NCBI GenBank assembly: GCA_920105625.2
Contig: OV050032.1
Coordinates: 195,610,695-195,674,694, forward strand
Direction of reading: 5' to 3'
Source: Clusia tigrina
Lineage: Eukaryota > Arthropoda > Insecta > Diptera > Clusiidae
DNA length: 64,000 nucleotides
Shown here piece after piece: positions 1 to 11,319 of the stretch; within the stretch, counting starts at the first letter, position 1; each line of letters begins with the position of its first letter. A program made the position numbers and the translations under genes. The notes below the pieces were generated by a model. It made no database searches. It worked only from the letters and a program-made list of their open reading frames with translations, and had not been told where the DNA came from.

Positions 1-974
1 AGCACTATTGCTGAAGTTGGCGAAAGTATTCGAATCCTCGTTTGCATCCTTCCAAATGTCTTCTTTAATGAGTAATGAAGTTTTTTTTTCCTGATTACAA
101 CCCCAATAAGTGCCTCTCTGTCTTAGAAGACATGTGCATTTGTATCTCCTCTCACTACGTTGGCGCCAATTTGTCGAGAAAATGCCGGTCTCATGTTTCC
201 CGCCAATCTCTGCACTGCATCCGTACAATAAGGGACAAGTAAGTAAGTGAGGTGTATGTGTGCGTGTATCTGCATTTACATGCCTTTATGTATGTGTTTG
301 TATACTTTTCATGCAGAGTGGAGTTACTTTCTGTATTGGTGCAGCATCACTACTCTGTGCCTCCTGGTAAACTCAGCAACAAATACATATAAGTATGTAA
401 GATTGCTGCGCTTTCCCTGTTCAGATATTGATGTGGTGTCCTCTCAAATCGCCTCACCACTCCATTTTCTACGCATTTTCTGACCATTCTATACCAATGT
501 ATTTAAACAAATTGGCTCCCTTTTCATCTGCTAATCCCAGCAGCAATTTCCGTAAATGCCTGATGGGCTGAAGGATGCTCTATGTATGCGTATGTATGAG
601 TGGACATGCGTTTGTGTTCGTATGCATGTGTCCGTTTATTTGGTTGCCTGTGTTGCCTGCCTGAGGTATTTCTGAACCTTGCTGCCCTGTGCACATTTTC
701 TGACTGCCATCACATTCAGTTGGCGTTGTGAACTTGGCACGTTTTGTGTTGTTTATGCCGCGGATGATTCGGTGCTTGGTCTGAATACTCGTCCTTATTT
801 ACGCTATTTCACTTCTTGTATTTAGAATCAATTTTCATCTGAATTGTAACACACACAGATAGGAAGCAGTCCTTTAAGGACTTGAATATCCTCCCACTGA
901 AATACTTGTAAATAATTCCTTAAAGTTCTAAAGTTACTTTTCGTCAGATCTGATCTGTTTATTCCGTAATTCTA
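1..974. repeat. Direct segmental duplication, copy 1 (truncated by window start)
   Basis: This segment recurs at about 7150-8143 in the same orientation. From about 240 to 960 the two copies match closely by eye (for example the stretch containing tgcctgatgggctgaagg); upstream of 240 they are more diverged. Both copies carry a short open frame rich in Cys, Tyr and Met that I do not recognise, so I do not call a gene. It may be part of a longer unrecognised transposon or a local duplication. Confidence 0.75.
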
Positions 975-1127
975 TTCTATTTTAATATTTCTCCTTCTTC
1001 TATGATGTCATAAGTTTTTTTCCGGAGGGAGCTGAAATCTTCAAAAAGACAGGAGGGAGTAGCTACCACCCAAGAGTGTGAGATTTTTCCTCTCTAAAAT
1101 CACCTCCCTAACCTAACAGTTACGCTA

Positions 1128-1823
1128 AGTCAACAATGGCCTGATATCGATTTAAGAAGGGTAATAAACAGGCATCTATAAAGGAACTGCTCACGGTTCG
1201 ACAGAAAATGTGATATTTTTGATTTCAACACATGTTTGGATTCATGCAAACAAGTCGCCTCCGAAACTAAATTAAAATCATCACTCGCACTACGAATCGA
1301 TATAGTTTCTATACAATGGAGATACAAGGAAGTGAAATTCCTTGTTCTTCTTGCAGGAGCATTAAAGTTGCAGTAGCACTTTATTTTACCACTCAATGGA
1401 CACTAAGCATGGTTCTACGGGTTTTAAGAGAGCGGGGAGACGAATAAGCTTATCACGACTCCCATAAGAGGGAAGTTGAATATTGGTGTTCCATGTAAAG
1501 GAGCGTGGGCAAAACAATAAGAACCACATTGGAACTGACTCAATAGCATCAGAGAGAGACCCATGTCTACACCAAACTACTCTTGCGTATTCTTATGAAG
1601 GTTGTACCAAAGAAGTGTACTGATGTTTGGCAATAAAAGGACCTTTGAACTCGTTTGCCCAGCGTTTTATGAAGCCCACAGTCAGAGAAGCTTTGTTAAC
1701 TATATTTGTAACGTGTTCACCAGAAGTAAGTTTTTGGTCAAAGGTCGCACCTAAGTCGTACATTTGGTCAACGGAGAACAACGAAGTAAGCATGAGCAGA
1801 TTGGGTTGGACTTGAAAAAACAA
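1128..1823 (-). mobile_element. LINE 3' fragment, Jockey-like reverse transcriptase C-terminal end
   Basis: Read on the minus strand, 1823 down to 1130 encodes the thumb and C-terminal region of a Jockey-type LINE reverse transcriptase. Visible pieces are a DLGATFDQKL block, VNKASLTVGFIKRW, YTSLVQPS, then LPSYGSRDKLIRL, RRTMLSV and ARRTRNFTSLYLHC. The frame is broken by a stop after YTSLVQPS and by a frame change near 1400. No palm domain, endonuclease or tail is present, so this is a dead fragment. Confidence 0.8.
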
Positions 1824-2059
1824 ATTTTTGCATTTATTGTAGTTTTGTTTAGTTTAGTTCCACACATTTTATGTTGAACCAGTCACTTCGAACATTTAAA
1901 TGTTGAAAAATGAAATTAAATTTGGGCATTTGAGAAAATTTATCATGAATAATTAATTTTGTATAATCGCGACACTGCCAACTCAGGCTAAATTTGCTAC
2001 TTCTCTTTGTAAAGAGTCGAGCAGGTTTCCCCAGAGCAGTTTTCAAATATATTTAAAAG

Positions 2060-2795
2060 TGAAAAAGCAGTCGTTTAGACAGTCTAAATTACTTTCGATA
2101 AATTGAGCTTATACTACCATAAAAAGCTTCCGTTACGTCCTTGTCTATATTTCCACAACTGGCTCCTGTTGAGCCTAACAACCATTTATCCAACTAATAC
2201 CCTACCACATTACTCTTCCATTTGCTCTACAGAAATTATGACCATCCACACTGCAATAAACTACACAAAATCTCCGAAAGGGTGGTTCGTTATTTGTTCT
2301 GAATCCCTTTCATCTCTTGATGCCATAATAACTTCGTATATTATCCGAACGCCATCAGAATCTTTCTCTTAAGCCTTTTGCTAATTGTACACGTGTGGTG
2401 GCTCCTCGGCATACCAATATTACAGGAAATGAATTCACATATTTGGAAATAGCAAAATATGCCCTACTGTCCCTGTTGCTCTCGCTAACAACTTAAATAC
2501 AAACGGGATTATAACTCGAATAGAGCTAAACTATAAAAACCTCAATAAACACAACATATGAGAACAAGCATCTAACATGATAGAACTCCACAAATTAAAC
2601 TTAAATATTTACGTAGCCCTGCCTTCAAAAGTATTCAGAATTGATCTCATCAAATTTGTACGGATTCATATTGGGCCCAGAAAGCTGTCCCATCAATACA
2701 TAAAATCCCCTGACAATTCTCATCGCTGCCCATTTTGCAATTACCCAATCAATATTCAACTCATTTGACTTCGTGTCAACATTTTAGTACATAAA
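2060..2795 (+). mobile_element. I-clade-like LINE remnant: RNase H and C-terminal region
   Basis: The plus strand carries a decayed RNase H domain. The block LPHYSSICSTEIMTIHTAI matches the E-containing motif, and FVICSESLSSLDAI matches the third motif with its usual Asp replaced by Glu. A C-terminal block follows with IHIGPRKLSHQYI and CPFCNYPINIQLI, typical of I-element-like LINEs. Stops interrupt it after about 2370 and 2570. It cannot be functional. Confidence 0.7.
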
Positions 2796-2821
2796 GAATC
2801 CTTTTTTATAAACACCTTGAC

Positions 2822-3562
2822 CCAAGGTAGGTAGGTAGGTTATATGGCTCTCCTAAGACTCACTTCGTTCTGTGCAAGGCCCATATAGCTTTTTTCCCCT
2901 ACACCTCCGGATCCTCCTTAAACCATCCTGTGGATTTGATAAAAGTATCCACTTTCGTTAGCTTCATCCGGGAAATCTTCTCAATGCTGTCAAGAAATGC
3001 AAATCCAAGAGTGGAGAACCTTTTCCTGTATAGAGCCATGCATCCACACAGGAGCTGTCCACTGTTTCCTCTTCCTCGACATCTTGACAGCTCCTACAAA
3101 AGTCATGGTGGGGTACCCCCAGTCTACTTGCATGTCTACCAATCAAACAGTGGCCCCTCAGTACTCCTACTACACATTTAATATCCTCCCTATTGAATTC
3201 CAACAGCAGTTTTAAACGGCCGCGATTCCATTCCGCCCAGGTTTGTCTACTTGTGAGGCAGGATGATAACTGTCCCCATCTAACATTTGCCACTTCGACA
3301 GTGTGTCTATCTATTAGCAATTTGCATGTTGCAAAAGACATTGGCAATGTAACTTTATCCGGCAGGATAGGTAATGTTGTCACCTCCCTAGCCAGCTCAT
3401 CAGCCCTGCAATTGCCCTCAATATCCCTAAGGCCCGGCACCCAGACCAGGGTTATGTTAAAGTATTCAGACAATTCACTTAATATTTTATGGCATTGTGC
3501 TACGGTTTTCGACGATTGTCCTACTGCCTCCAGCGATTTTAGGGCCGCTTGGCTATCCGTGT

Positions 3563-3606
<44 letters not shown>

Positions 3607-4335
3607 TGGATAGAGGACCATTTTTTATGTGCAGCATACCCTCTCTTATTGCTGCTACTTCTGCTTGGAACACTCTACAATGATTCGGCAAGCGGAAGGA
3701 TAAACTCACGCTCAGCTTTGCAGAATATGCTCCTGCACCCACCCGATCATTAAGTTTTGAACCGTCAGTGTAAATGCTAATTTCGTTCTTATTGATCATG
3801 ATTCCATTATCCCAAGCCTCCTTTGTGGGGAATATGGTGTGAAAGGATTTTCTTAAATTCCGTTCTAATGAGTTACAGTAATCTGTAGTATCGGGAATAT
3901 TAGAAAATTTATCTCCTATGGTCGTAGGACCTCTGCCACTTGTAGTTAAAGGGAAGAGTTTGCTGAGTCTAAGAGCCGATTTGATTGCAAGTTGCTTTCC
4001 AAGCAAATCAATTGGCGAAAGGTGTAGCATAATGTTCAATAATGCCGTGGGAGTAGCTTTGAGAGCTCCGATTATACATAAACTAGCTGCTCTTTGAGTA
4101 CGATCTGTTCACACCACAGCTTTATCAAGAGCCGCCCCCCATACTAGTATGCCGTACATCAATATCGGTCTAACCACTGCTGTGTATAACCGATGTACTA
4201 TATTCGGGGGCCATACCCAATTTTAATCCTACTGTCCTCCTACACAAATAGAGTGCTATTGATGCTTTTCTTACTCTATCCTCTACATTAACCTTGACCC
4301 AAGCTACTACCTCTCCAATCCGGACAATAACAATA
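2822..4335 (-). mobile_element. LINE fragment (RT thumb, RNase H, CCHC-like end) with (GTAG)n terminus
   Basis: Minus-strand LINE debris in order from 4335 down: an RT thumb segment (LYTAVVRPILMYGILVWG) and an RNase H domain with EISIYTDGSKLNDRVGAGA and VFQAEVAAI. After an (AT)n tract come WVPGLRDIEGNCRADELA and a C-terminal Cys/His region ending near 2960. Two frames, 3539-4039 and 2964-3473, hold the two halves. The plus-strand (GGTA)n at 2826-2841 is this element's (TACC)n 3' tail. The same tail is found on the copies ending near 31780, 36730 and 39655. Confidence 0.85.
3565..3605. repeat. (AT)n microsatellite inside a LINE RNase H domain
   Basis: About 20 AT dinucleotides lie between the E motif (3640s) and the third acidic motif of the RNase H domain of the surrounding LINE. 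The tract is translated as a Tyr-Ile run and separates the two reading frames of the element. Confidence 0.9.
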
Positions 4336-4671
4336 TCGAAATATTTATAGATTTGTTAAACAGTCAAACATCCTCCACCTCATAAAACAATGAATAATCA
4401 TAGAATCATATTTGTGACTCTCTTCTATTTTCAACTTTTAACACTTAGCATTATTTAATGCTTTAATTTAATCTAAGAACCCAATCCTTCACCAAGCCCC
4501 TCTGGAAAACGCTTTGCGTACCAGCTTCCTTTAGCTTGTAATTTTAATTTTTAGTTATTGTTGAAAATAAATAAAATAAATCACCATTTACGTAAATCAA
4601 CTGAACACTGGAAAGCATGCAAACATCCGATAAATGCCAATCATGAGAGAGCCCCGGAAGTCACCCGAGGA

Positions 4672-5275
4672 TGTCACTCATAAAAACATTTGTGGGCTCA
4701 ACAGGTGCCACACCAGAAGGGTTGCGAATAATAAAAGTGCAGAAAATTGTGTCCAGGCGCCCAGCACGGAGAGTACTCCGACTGCTGCACTCTATTGGGG
4801 GTGGGAAAAGCACGTTGGCTGGGTGGAGGCACTTCCACAGTGTATGTTTGCGTGTTTGTATGGAATGTATGTGAATGTTAGTACGCAAGGAATTCTCAAT
4901 GACTTCCAGGAATCACTGAAGCTAGTACGCAGAGTGTGTAGGAAGCCAGCGGATAGATAATCGTGGATGTCGGATGGGTGCAGTAATGCCGTTGGAGAAT
5001 CAAAGCTAGACCATTCACTCATGGTGTTGGCTAATTTTGCATACTTGCCTATACCGTACGAATCTTATTGTTATTTATCCTACATTCAGGTATTTCTGGA
5101 ATATTGTGAATAGGAGAACATGTGTTGGAGGAGGAGGCATATCCAACTCATTGTTTGAACGTATTGAAAATACAAACACTGGACAAATTGAATGGAGCTG
5201 GAGTAAGTAATGCATGCAAGGCAACAGTGAGGATGACAATCGAGCTAAACTGCTCCTTTTTGTTTTGTAGTGAGA
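4672..5275 (+). repeat. Inverted repeat arm A
   Basis: This stretch matches the reverse complement of 5695-6292 at moderate identity. Shared landmarks are a block near tcataaaaacatttgtgg, caggcgcccagcacgga, gggggtgggaaaa, and a block at about 5110 reading gaataggagaacatg. Both arms run in the same internal order. No transposase or recognisable protein is encoded. A foldback-type element or a head-to-head duplication are the alternatives. Confidence 0.65.
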
Positions 5276-5694
5276 GTAATTCTCATGATGAAAAATGGAG
5301 TTCAAAAAGTTGTGCAGTCCTGGTTATGCTGTTATTGATTGTGGACATGGCAGTCAATTAACCCAACCATTTTTGGGTATTGAATTTTTCAACAACAGCA
5401 GAGGCATTTGGGCTGTTGGGGTGGATCGTGGGTACTTCCGTTAGCCTGATCTCGGTGATTTCTTGCATGGCACTTTATAATGTAAAGTATCACCAGGTTG
5501 TGTCTATGAGCATTGTGCAACTCTCAAGCACGCAGTATATATTAATAGAGTGATGCTGCGGCGTATATAAACAGCCGACTTTTTAAATGGAGTCTGGCAC
5601 GACTCGCATGGGTGTCACCGCAAACTTATTCATCAAAAATACGAGTAAAGTTGTGGTTTGAGCTCCACTTTTCATCATTTGTGTTAGTCTCACT

Positions 5695-6292
5695 TTAAAA
5701 CACTGAAAACACAAAGTGAGCAGTTTGACTCGAGTGTCATGCTCCCTTTTGTCTTCTGTGCATTAATTATCCCAGCTCCGTGCAATTTGTTCACTGAGTA
5801 TGCATGTTCAATACGTTTAATCAATGAGTTGGGTATGCCTCCTGCTCCAACATGTTCTCCTATTCGCAATATTCCCTTAATACCACACTGCAGGATAAAT
5901 AACAATGAAAATCGTACGATATAGGCAAGAATGCACAATAAGCCAACACCATGTGTGACACTTTCCACTCTTCTTCTCTCACGATATTACTATATCCAGC
6001 CGGCATCTACGATTATATATCCCGCTGGCTTCCGCACACTCTGTGTACTAGCTTCAGTGATTCCAGGAATTCATTGAGGTGTCCTTGAGTTGTAAAATTC
6101 TAACAAACACACAATCAAACACTGCAGAAGTGCATCCAACCAGCCGACGCACTTTTCCCACCCCCATTGGATTGCAACGCTCGGTCTATTGTCCGTGCTG
6201 GGCGCCTGGGGAAAATTTTCATCATTTCATTCATAAATCCAAACACCCTCTTACGTGTCACGTGTGTCGCCTACAAACGTTTTTATGAATGA
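5695..6292 (-). repeat. Inverted repeat arm B
   Basis: Partner of arm A, separated from it by a unique spacer of about 420 bp. The minus strand holds a 92-codon open frame (5968-5690) with a hydrophobic N-terminus, but arm A has stops in the equivalent frame. I therefore treat it as part of the repeat, not as a gene. Confidence 0.65.
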
Positions 6293-6814
6293 AATTTTCC
6301 GTCGTTAGTGACACAATTTTGTGCTACACCTTCAGTCGGGTAGTTGCGGTTACTCGTGGTGTCACTCATTATTCCACTTTCGTCTGTTTCCAACCAAAGC
6401 AAACAATTTATTGTATTCATTTGAGAATTTTGTGCGATACCAAAAAGGATATGTGAGGAGTATATTATAACACGTGGGTACTGTTCGTACTCCTTGGGAG
6501 CATCGTGGCACAAAAGGACTCATTAAATAGAGACGGGGGTATTCAAATACTCTAAACTATATTTATATTTGTTAGACTAGTTACAGACCCACTTTGTAAG
6601 CATCTCTTTTGTAGCACTGCAGCATATCTCAACCAAATTTCCAATTGTGTGGACAGTTTATATAGAGTGGAGTTATACCACCAATTGGTATTTGCACATT
6701 CTGTGTGAATCACTGCCTCAATTGATTTGCTTCCGATCATTTTAATCATTTACTTTCTGAAATATTCCCATAAATAAATGTTCATAACTAATTTGAGAAC
6801 AGTGCTATATTTTA

Positions 6815-6862
6815 GGGTGTTATACACTGCGACCTGAAAGACCTATTGTGATAACTGAGAAA
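6815..6862 (-). mobile_element. LINE 3' terminus, extremely 5'-truncated
   Basis: The reverse complement contains atcacaataggtctttcagg followed by tcgcagtgtataacaccct. This matches the 3' ends of the LINE copies at about 48060-48115 and about 48940-48960. Only about 50 bp of 3' UTR is present, as expected for a dead-on-arrival insertion. No TSD was defined. Confidence 0.5.
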
Positions 6863-7149
6863 AGTCATACAAGTAACTTATATGTTTCAAATTGCTTTTG
6901 TTTCATACGCTTAATATAATGTACTAAAGGCCAAGTAAGGGCTGCCTCCGTAGGAGATGTTCTTGATTTGAGTAATTTTCAGAATAGTGCAGATTTCAAC
7001 TAATTCTCCTTTCTATGATTGAAACTGAGACCACCGTCTAACTAGACTATAGACTAGAAATTGAGTAAAAAATCATCAAGGGCTTTTCAGAAGGGGTTCT
7101 CCTACTCGTTTATATCCAGCACCAGTATATCTGAAAGTTGCGTTTATAT
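6863..7149. other. No recognised feature
   Basis: Short AT-rich stretch between the LINE 3' end and the second duplication copy. Nothing supported. Confidence 0.5.
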
Positions 7150-8143
7150 CAATTGTTCAAAAGTATTCGACTCCTCGCTTCCATTCTTCCATGTGTATCC
7201 ATCCTCTATTGAGTAATGAAGTTGTTTTGCTAGTTGCAACCCCAATAAGTGGCGCTCTGCTTCCAAATACACGTGCTGTTCTTCCTACTCTCACTGCGTT
7301 TGCGCCAATTTTCCGAGCTGTGCCGGTCTCCTGTACCTCAACAGTTTCCCGCCATTCTCAGCACTGCATGCGAATAAAGTTCACGAATGATTGCAAGCTC
7401 ACGAATACACAACTAAGCAAGTGAGGTGTATGTGTGCGAGTATCTGCATTTACATGCCTTTATGTATGTGTTTAGATGCTTTTCATGCAGAGTGGAGTTG
7501 CTTTCTGAATTGTTGCAGCATCACTACTCTGTGCCTCCTGGTAAACTCAGCAACAAATACATATAAGTATGTAAGATTGCTGCGCTTTCCCTGTTCAGAT
7601 ATTGATGTGGTGTCTTCTGAATTCGCCTCACCATCCTATATTCTATACATTTTCTGACTGTTCTATACTAATGTATTTAAACAAATTGGCTCGCTTTTCA
7701 TCTGCTAATCCCAGCAGCAATTTCCGTAAATGCCTGATGGGCTGAAGGATGCTCTATGTATGCGTATGTATGAGTGGACATGCGTTTGTGTTCGTATGCA
7801 TGTGTCCGTTTATTTGGTTGCCTGTGTTGCCTGCCTGAGGTATTTCTGATCCTTGTTGCCCTGTGCACACTTTCTGACTGCCATCACATTCAGTTCGCGT
7901 TGTGAACTTGGCGCGTTTTGTGTTGTTTATGCCGCGGATGATTCGGTGCTTGGTCTGAATACTCGTCCATATTTACGCTATTTCACTTCTTGCAGTGAGA
8001 TTTAATTTTCATTTGAATTGTAATAAGCACAGATAGGAATCAGTCCGTTGGGCTTGAATATCCTCCCACTGAAACACTTGTAAATAATTCCTTTAAGTTC
8101 TGAAGTTACTTTTCGTCAGATCAGATCTGTTTATTCAGTGAGT
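7150..8143. repeat. Direct segmental duplication, copy 2
   Basis: Second copy of 1-974, same orientation. The right boundary is near 8143, after the shared block around gatctgtttattc. The left boundary is gradual, beginning around aaagtattcga. The open frame at 7391-7657 is the diverged counterpart of 247-483, and several of their differences change amino acids. Coding function is not supported. Confidence 0.75.
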
Positions 8144-9220
8144 AAAATATCGTCAGTATAAATACATTTTATGAAGAAACAATTCTAGTTTTGCAGTTCT
8201 GCCTCAACACTTTTTCCAATTGTTCTTCACTATTGTAACGACTCAAATTTGCTGGGGTAGTACTCAGCTGTTCGCCAGGGTCGTGTACAGAAAATTACTT
8301 CGCGGTGTGTTGCATTGTTAAAAGTTTTCTTTATTATTTTATAGTTCTTTCTTATTTCTATGTTTAAATGCTATTACAAAAATTATGGGCTTTATGAAGG
8401 CCACTCCTGAAGTCGGTGCTGTGCCGTCCTGTCTCCAGTCTCAACGGTGGTGAATTAAAAACCACTTCCACCGGTTTGAGTTTGAGAAGCAAGTCCTGGT
8501 TTTCTATGAAGGCGGATTGAAAAACCCAGCGTTCGTAGCAAACGCAGTACTTCTTAGTGTCTAGGTCCGTATCTCGAGTCTTTAGGTTTCAACGGTGGTG
8601 GATTGACATTCCGCTTGCGTAGTTGTTGGTATAATTTGCATGTGATTTATTGACCAACGTTTAACACTTCGTGCATTTCATGCGCTCCCGCCTTCGCCGT
8701 GGTTTCCATTGGTGTGAAGGTATTCTAATAAATAATATTAAGCGTTGATGGGGCTGCGCAAGGTGATTGGTTACGGCAATCACAATTCTTCGCACGCGAG
8801 TGATGCTGACGGTCCATTATCGCAATGACTATTGCTTTGTTGGGGAATTATTGTGTGAGCAAAATTAGTCAATAATTTTGCTCGTCACACTATTTACACT
8901 TGAGTGAGTATCAGTTGCTTCAAGACTCTACAATAAGCTGGCGCAGGATATCAGATATATTAAGACCATATATCTCAGAAATATGAAGTCATGGTTGTTT
9001 GGGTTCTATTATTGGTACCTTGTAGCATAAATTTTTGCACCAAAATGTGTGCTGGAAGAGACCGTAGCTTGTGAGCGTGTGTCAACCTGGGACGAGGGTG
9101 CACACAGTGATTCGATCCGATACAATGGAAGGCAGGAAATTAAAGGGAGTGCTCTGATTTCGTCAAAGCTTCATATGATAATTCATTTTGGGTACTCGAG
9201 TCCAGGCGTATTATAAAAAT
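8144..9220. other. Non-coding stretch with a hairpin and a short direct repeat
   Basis: No gene is recognised. The sequence caacggtggtg occurs near 8440 and again near 8588. An imperfect hairpin lies at 8853-8890: gtgtgagcaaaatta pairs with taattttgctcgtcacac, with a three-base bulge and a five-base loop. Confidence 0.5.
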
Positions 9221-9224
9221 GTGC

Positions 9225-9300
9225 CGCCATCTGTGGTCTAGTGGCAAGCGTGCTAGACTCACACCCCTGGGGTCGCAGGTTCGAATCCTGCCACGGGCTT
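9225..9300 (+). mobile_element. tRNA-like pol III unit, probable tRNA-derived SINE head
   Basis: An A box, TGGTCTAGTGGC (9234-9245), and a consensus B box, GGTTCGAATCC (9278-9288), are present. The B box forms a perfect T arm, GCAGG-TTCGAAT-CCTGC. The 3' acceptor side CACGGGC does not pair with the 5' side, and I cannot fold a good anticodon stem. A functional tRNA is therefore unlikely. T-rich sequence follows from about 9320 and could terminate pol III. A SINE or a degenerate tRNA pseudogene are the two readings. Confidence 0.55.
9234..9288 (+). promoter_or_regulatory. Internal RNA polymerase III promoter (A and B boxes)
   Basis: The A box at 9234-9245 and B box at 9278-9288 are separated by 32 bp, a spacing typical of tRNA-type pol III promoters. 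Both match consensus well, so the unit may be transcribable even though the tRNA fold is poor. Confidence 0.6.
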
Positions 9301-9744
9301 GTTCTCCAAAATGCTTCTTTATATAAATTTTCTTTATTATTTTTTATTATTTTCTTAATTAATTCTTAATTTTTTAAATTATTTTCTCTTCAAGTCAAAA
9401 GCCTCTGTAGCTAGTCTTCATTCCCCCAACACCTTGGACTCATAATTAATTATGGTGGAAGATAGAATAATAATAATAACAATAACTTTACACAAATATG
9501 GCAAAATAGTAATTGGTCGGTAGTCATTGTCTGATTTTGGTGTGGGCAGAATTTTTGCCACATTCCAACAAGTTGGAAATGTCGATGTCATTATTGCTGT
9601 GGGTAATGACCGAAAGCAGCCCAGGAAGAAGTGCCTTAACAAACACGAGACGAATCTCATCGGCACCACAATCACTCGACTTTACACTCAGAAAAGACTC
9701 CAACACATCCGACTCTTCTACACCAACAAAGCCAAACATGCACT

Positions 9745-9752
9745 CCGAAGAC
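9745..9752 (+). repeat. hAT target-site duplication, left copy
   Basis: CCGAAGAC, repeated exactly at 11320-11327 on the other side of the element. Confidence 0.9.
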
Positions 9753-11319
9753 TAGTGATGAGCGATCCAGTGATTTTTGAGTATCGCCGCATCAGTGAAT
9801 GCTATTTTTCAATCACCGTGATTTTAAACAGTGACTGCGATCGCTGTTTCCATTGTGTTCATGCATATAGATATGTACTCGTATGTATGCAGTCAACAAA
9901 ACTGTTATCAAATATGCAAAGTAACAGCGAAAAGCGCGATTTTTAACAGACAGCTGTAATCCACCAGTGATTGAAAATCGCTACTTTTAATAAAAGCGTG
10001 AAATAAATCAAAAGAGTGATTTTTAACAGTCCGCTCTTTTTCACAGTGATTGAAAATCGCTACTTTTAATAAAAGCGTGAAATAACAGCGAATGGTGATT
10101 TCACTACTTTGGTAACGAATGAATATATCAATCACTGTTTTTATCATGTTAGTTAAGTAAATTTATGTATGCATGCAGTTGTTGCTGTTAAATTATCCCA
10201 TTGTTGGAGAGTGACATTTTATGCAAAGTTTGAATATTCATACGTATCGCTCTATATTTTAGCATTTGCGCATAGATAATAGAGAAGTTGATAGATATTT
10301 GGAAGATGGCTTAATTCCGCGAAAGTTCTATCCTTTATTATGGTGGCGGAACAATAAAACAAAGTATCCAAATGTTTCGATAGTAGCACAAGAAAATCTT
10401 TACACATTGGCATCTTCCGTACCATGCGAACGCCTTTTTTCGTATGCTGTTCAGATATTAAGTGAGCAGCGAAATCGTTTAGGGGATGAAAATGTAAAAA
10501 TGTTATTATTTTTAAATTGTAACTATAAATACTGTACTTAAACTTTATTTTTTAATATTTTTTATTATTTATAAATAGTTATTAGATTAATAATAATAAA
10601 ATGAATTTTTCCAGCTGAATATCATAATTTAATTATTAGACGATAAGATATTAAAACGACTACTTGTAAGTTATTGATTGAGATATGTCACTAGCAATGC
10701 ACTAATCGTTCAATTGATTAGTTTTACGTTCAAATGTATATCAGAATGTGTTGAATTTCTACAATGCCAATATACGAAATTTACTTATTCAATCAAATAA
10801 ATTTTATAATAACAACTACAAAATGTATAAGACCATTGAGAAATTCCATTATTGTCAGCTACCCTGTATAATTAAATTCAAAACTTTATTAATTATTTAA
10901 AAAAATTCAAATGAAAAATTTCCCTTTGTATAAAATGCATGCCTTAAAAGTAACAGCAATCAAGAAATAAACTGATATTTTACAGTATGTTCACATAATA
11001 CCATTCTCTCTCTCTCTGTATTCACTTAAAAAATCCACAGAAACGGTGATTTCTATCAAAGCGTGAAATCAGTCGCCCCTGTTATTTCACGCTTTTATTA
11101 AAAGTAGCGATTTTCAATCACTGTGAAAAAAGAGCGGATTGTTAAAAATCACTCTTTTGATTTATTTCACGCTTTTATTAAAAGTAGCGATTTTCACTCT
11201 GTTAAAAATCACTCTTTTGATCAAATCGCTGTTACTTTGTATATTCGATAACAGTTGCTACCAGCGATTTTTAAATAACAGTGAAAAAATCACCGGCAGT
11301 GAAATTTTGCTCATCTCTA
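9753..11319 (+). mobile_element. hAT-family DNA transposon, internally deleted (1567 bp)
   Basis: The ends are TAGTGATGAGC (9753) and, reversed, TAGAGATGAGC (11319), 10 of 11 identical. Perfect 8-bp target duplications CCGAAGAC flank it at 9745-9752 and 11320-11327, the TSD length of hAT elements. Subterminal regions on both sides hold repeated copies of a block around gattgaaaatcgctac in opposite orientation. The interior encodes only the C-terminal end of a transposase. It is non-autonomous as it stands. Confidence 0.92.
10263..10541 (+). pseudogene. hAT transposase C-terminal (dimerisation) domain remnant
   Basis: About 91 residues match the hAT C-terminal dimerisation region: a WWRNN block, YPNVSIVAQENLYTLASSVP, CERLFS, then EQRNRLGDENVKMLLFLNCN. 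This order (WW, YP..S..A, S.P.ERLFS, RNRL, MLLFL) is characteristic of hAT transposases and ZBED proteins. The frame is preceded by ctatattttag, which looks like a splice acceptor, so this may have been a last exon. The BED finger and the catalytic RNase H-like core are absent from the element. Confidence 0.85.

Noticed and set aside
9225..9300. Functional tRNA gene
   Set aside because: The T arm and pol III boxes are good, but the acceptor ends do not pair and no proper anticodon stem forms.
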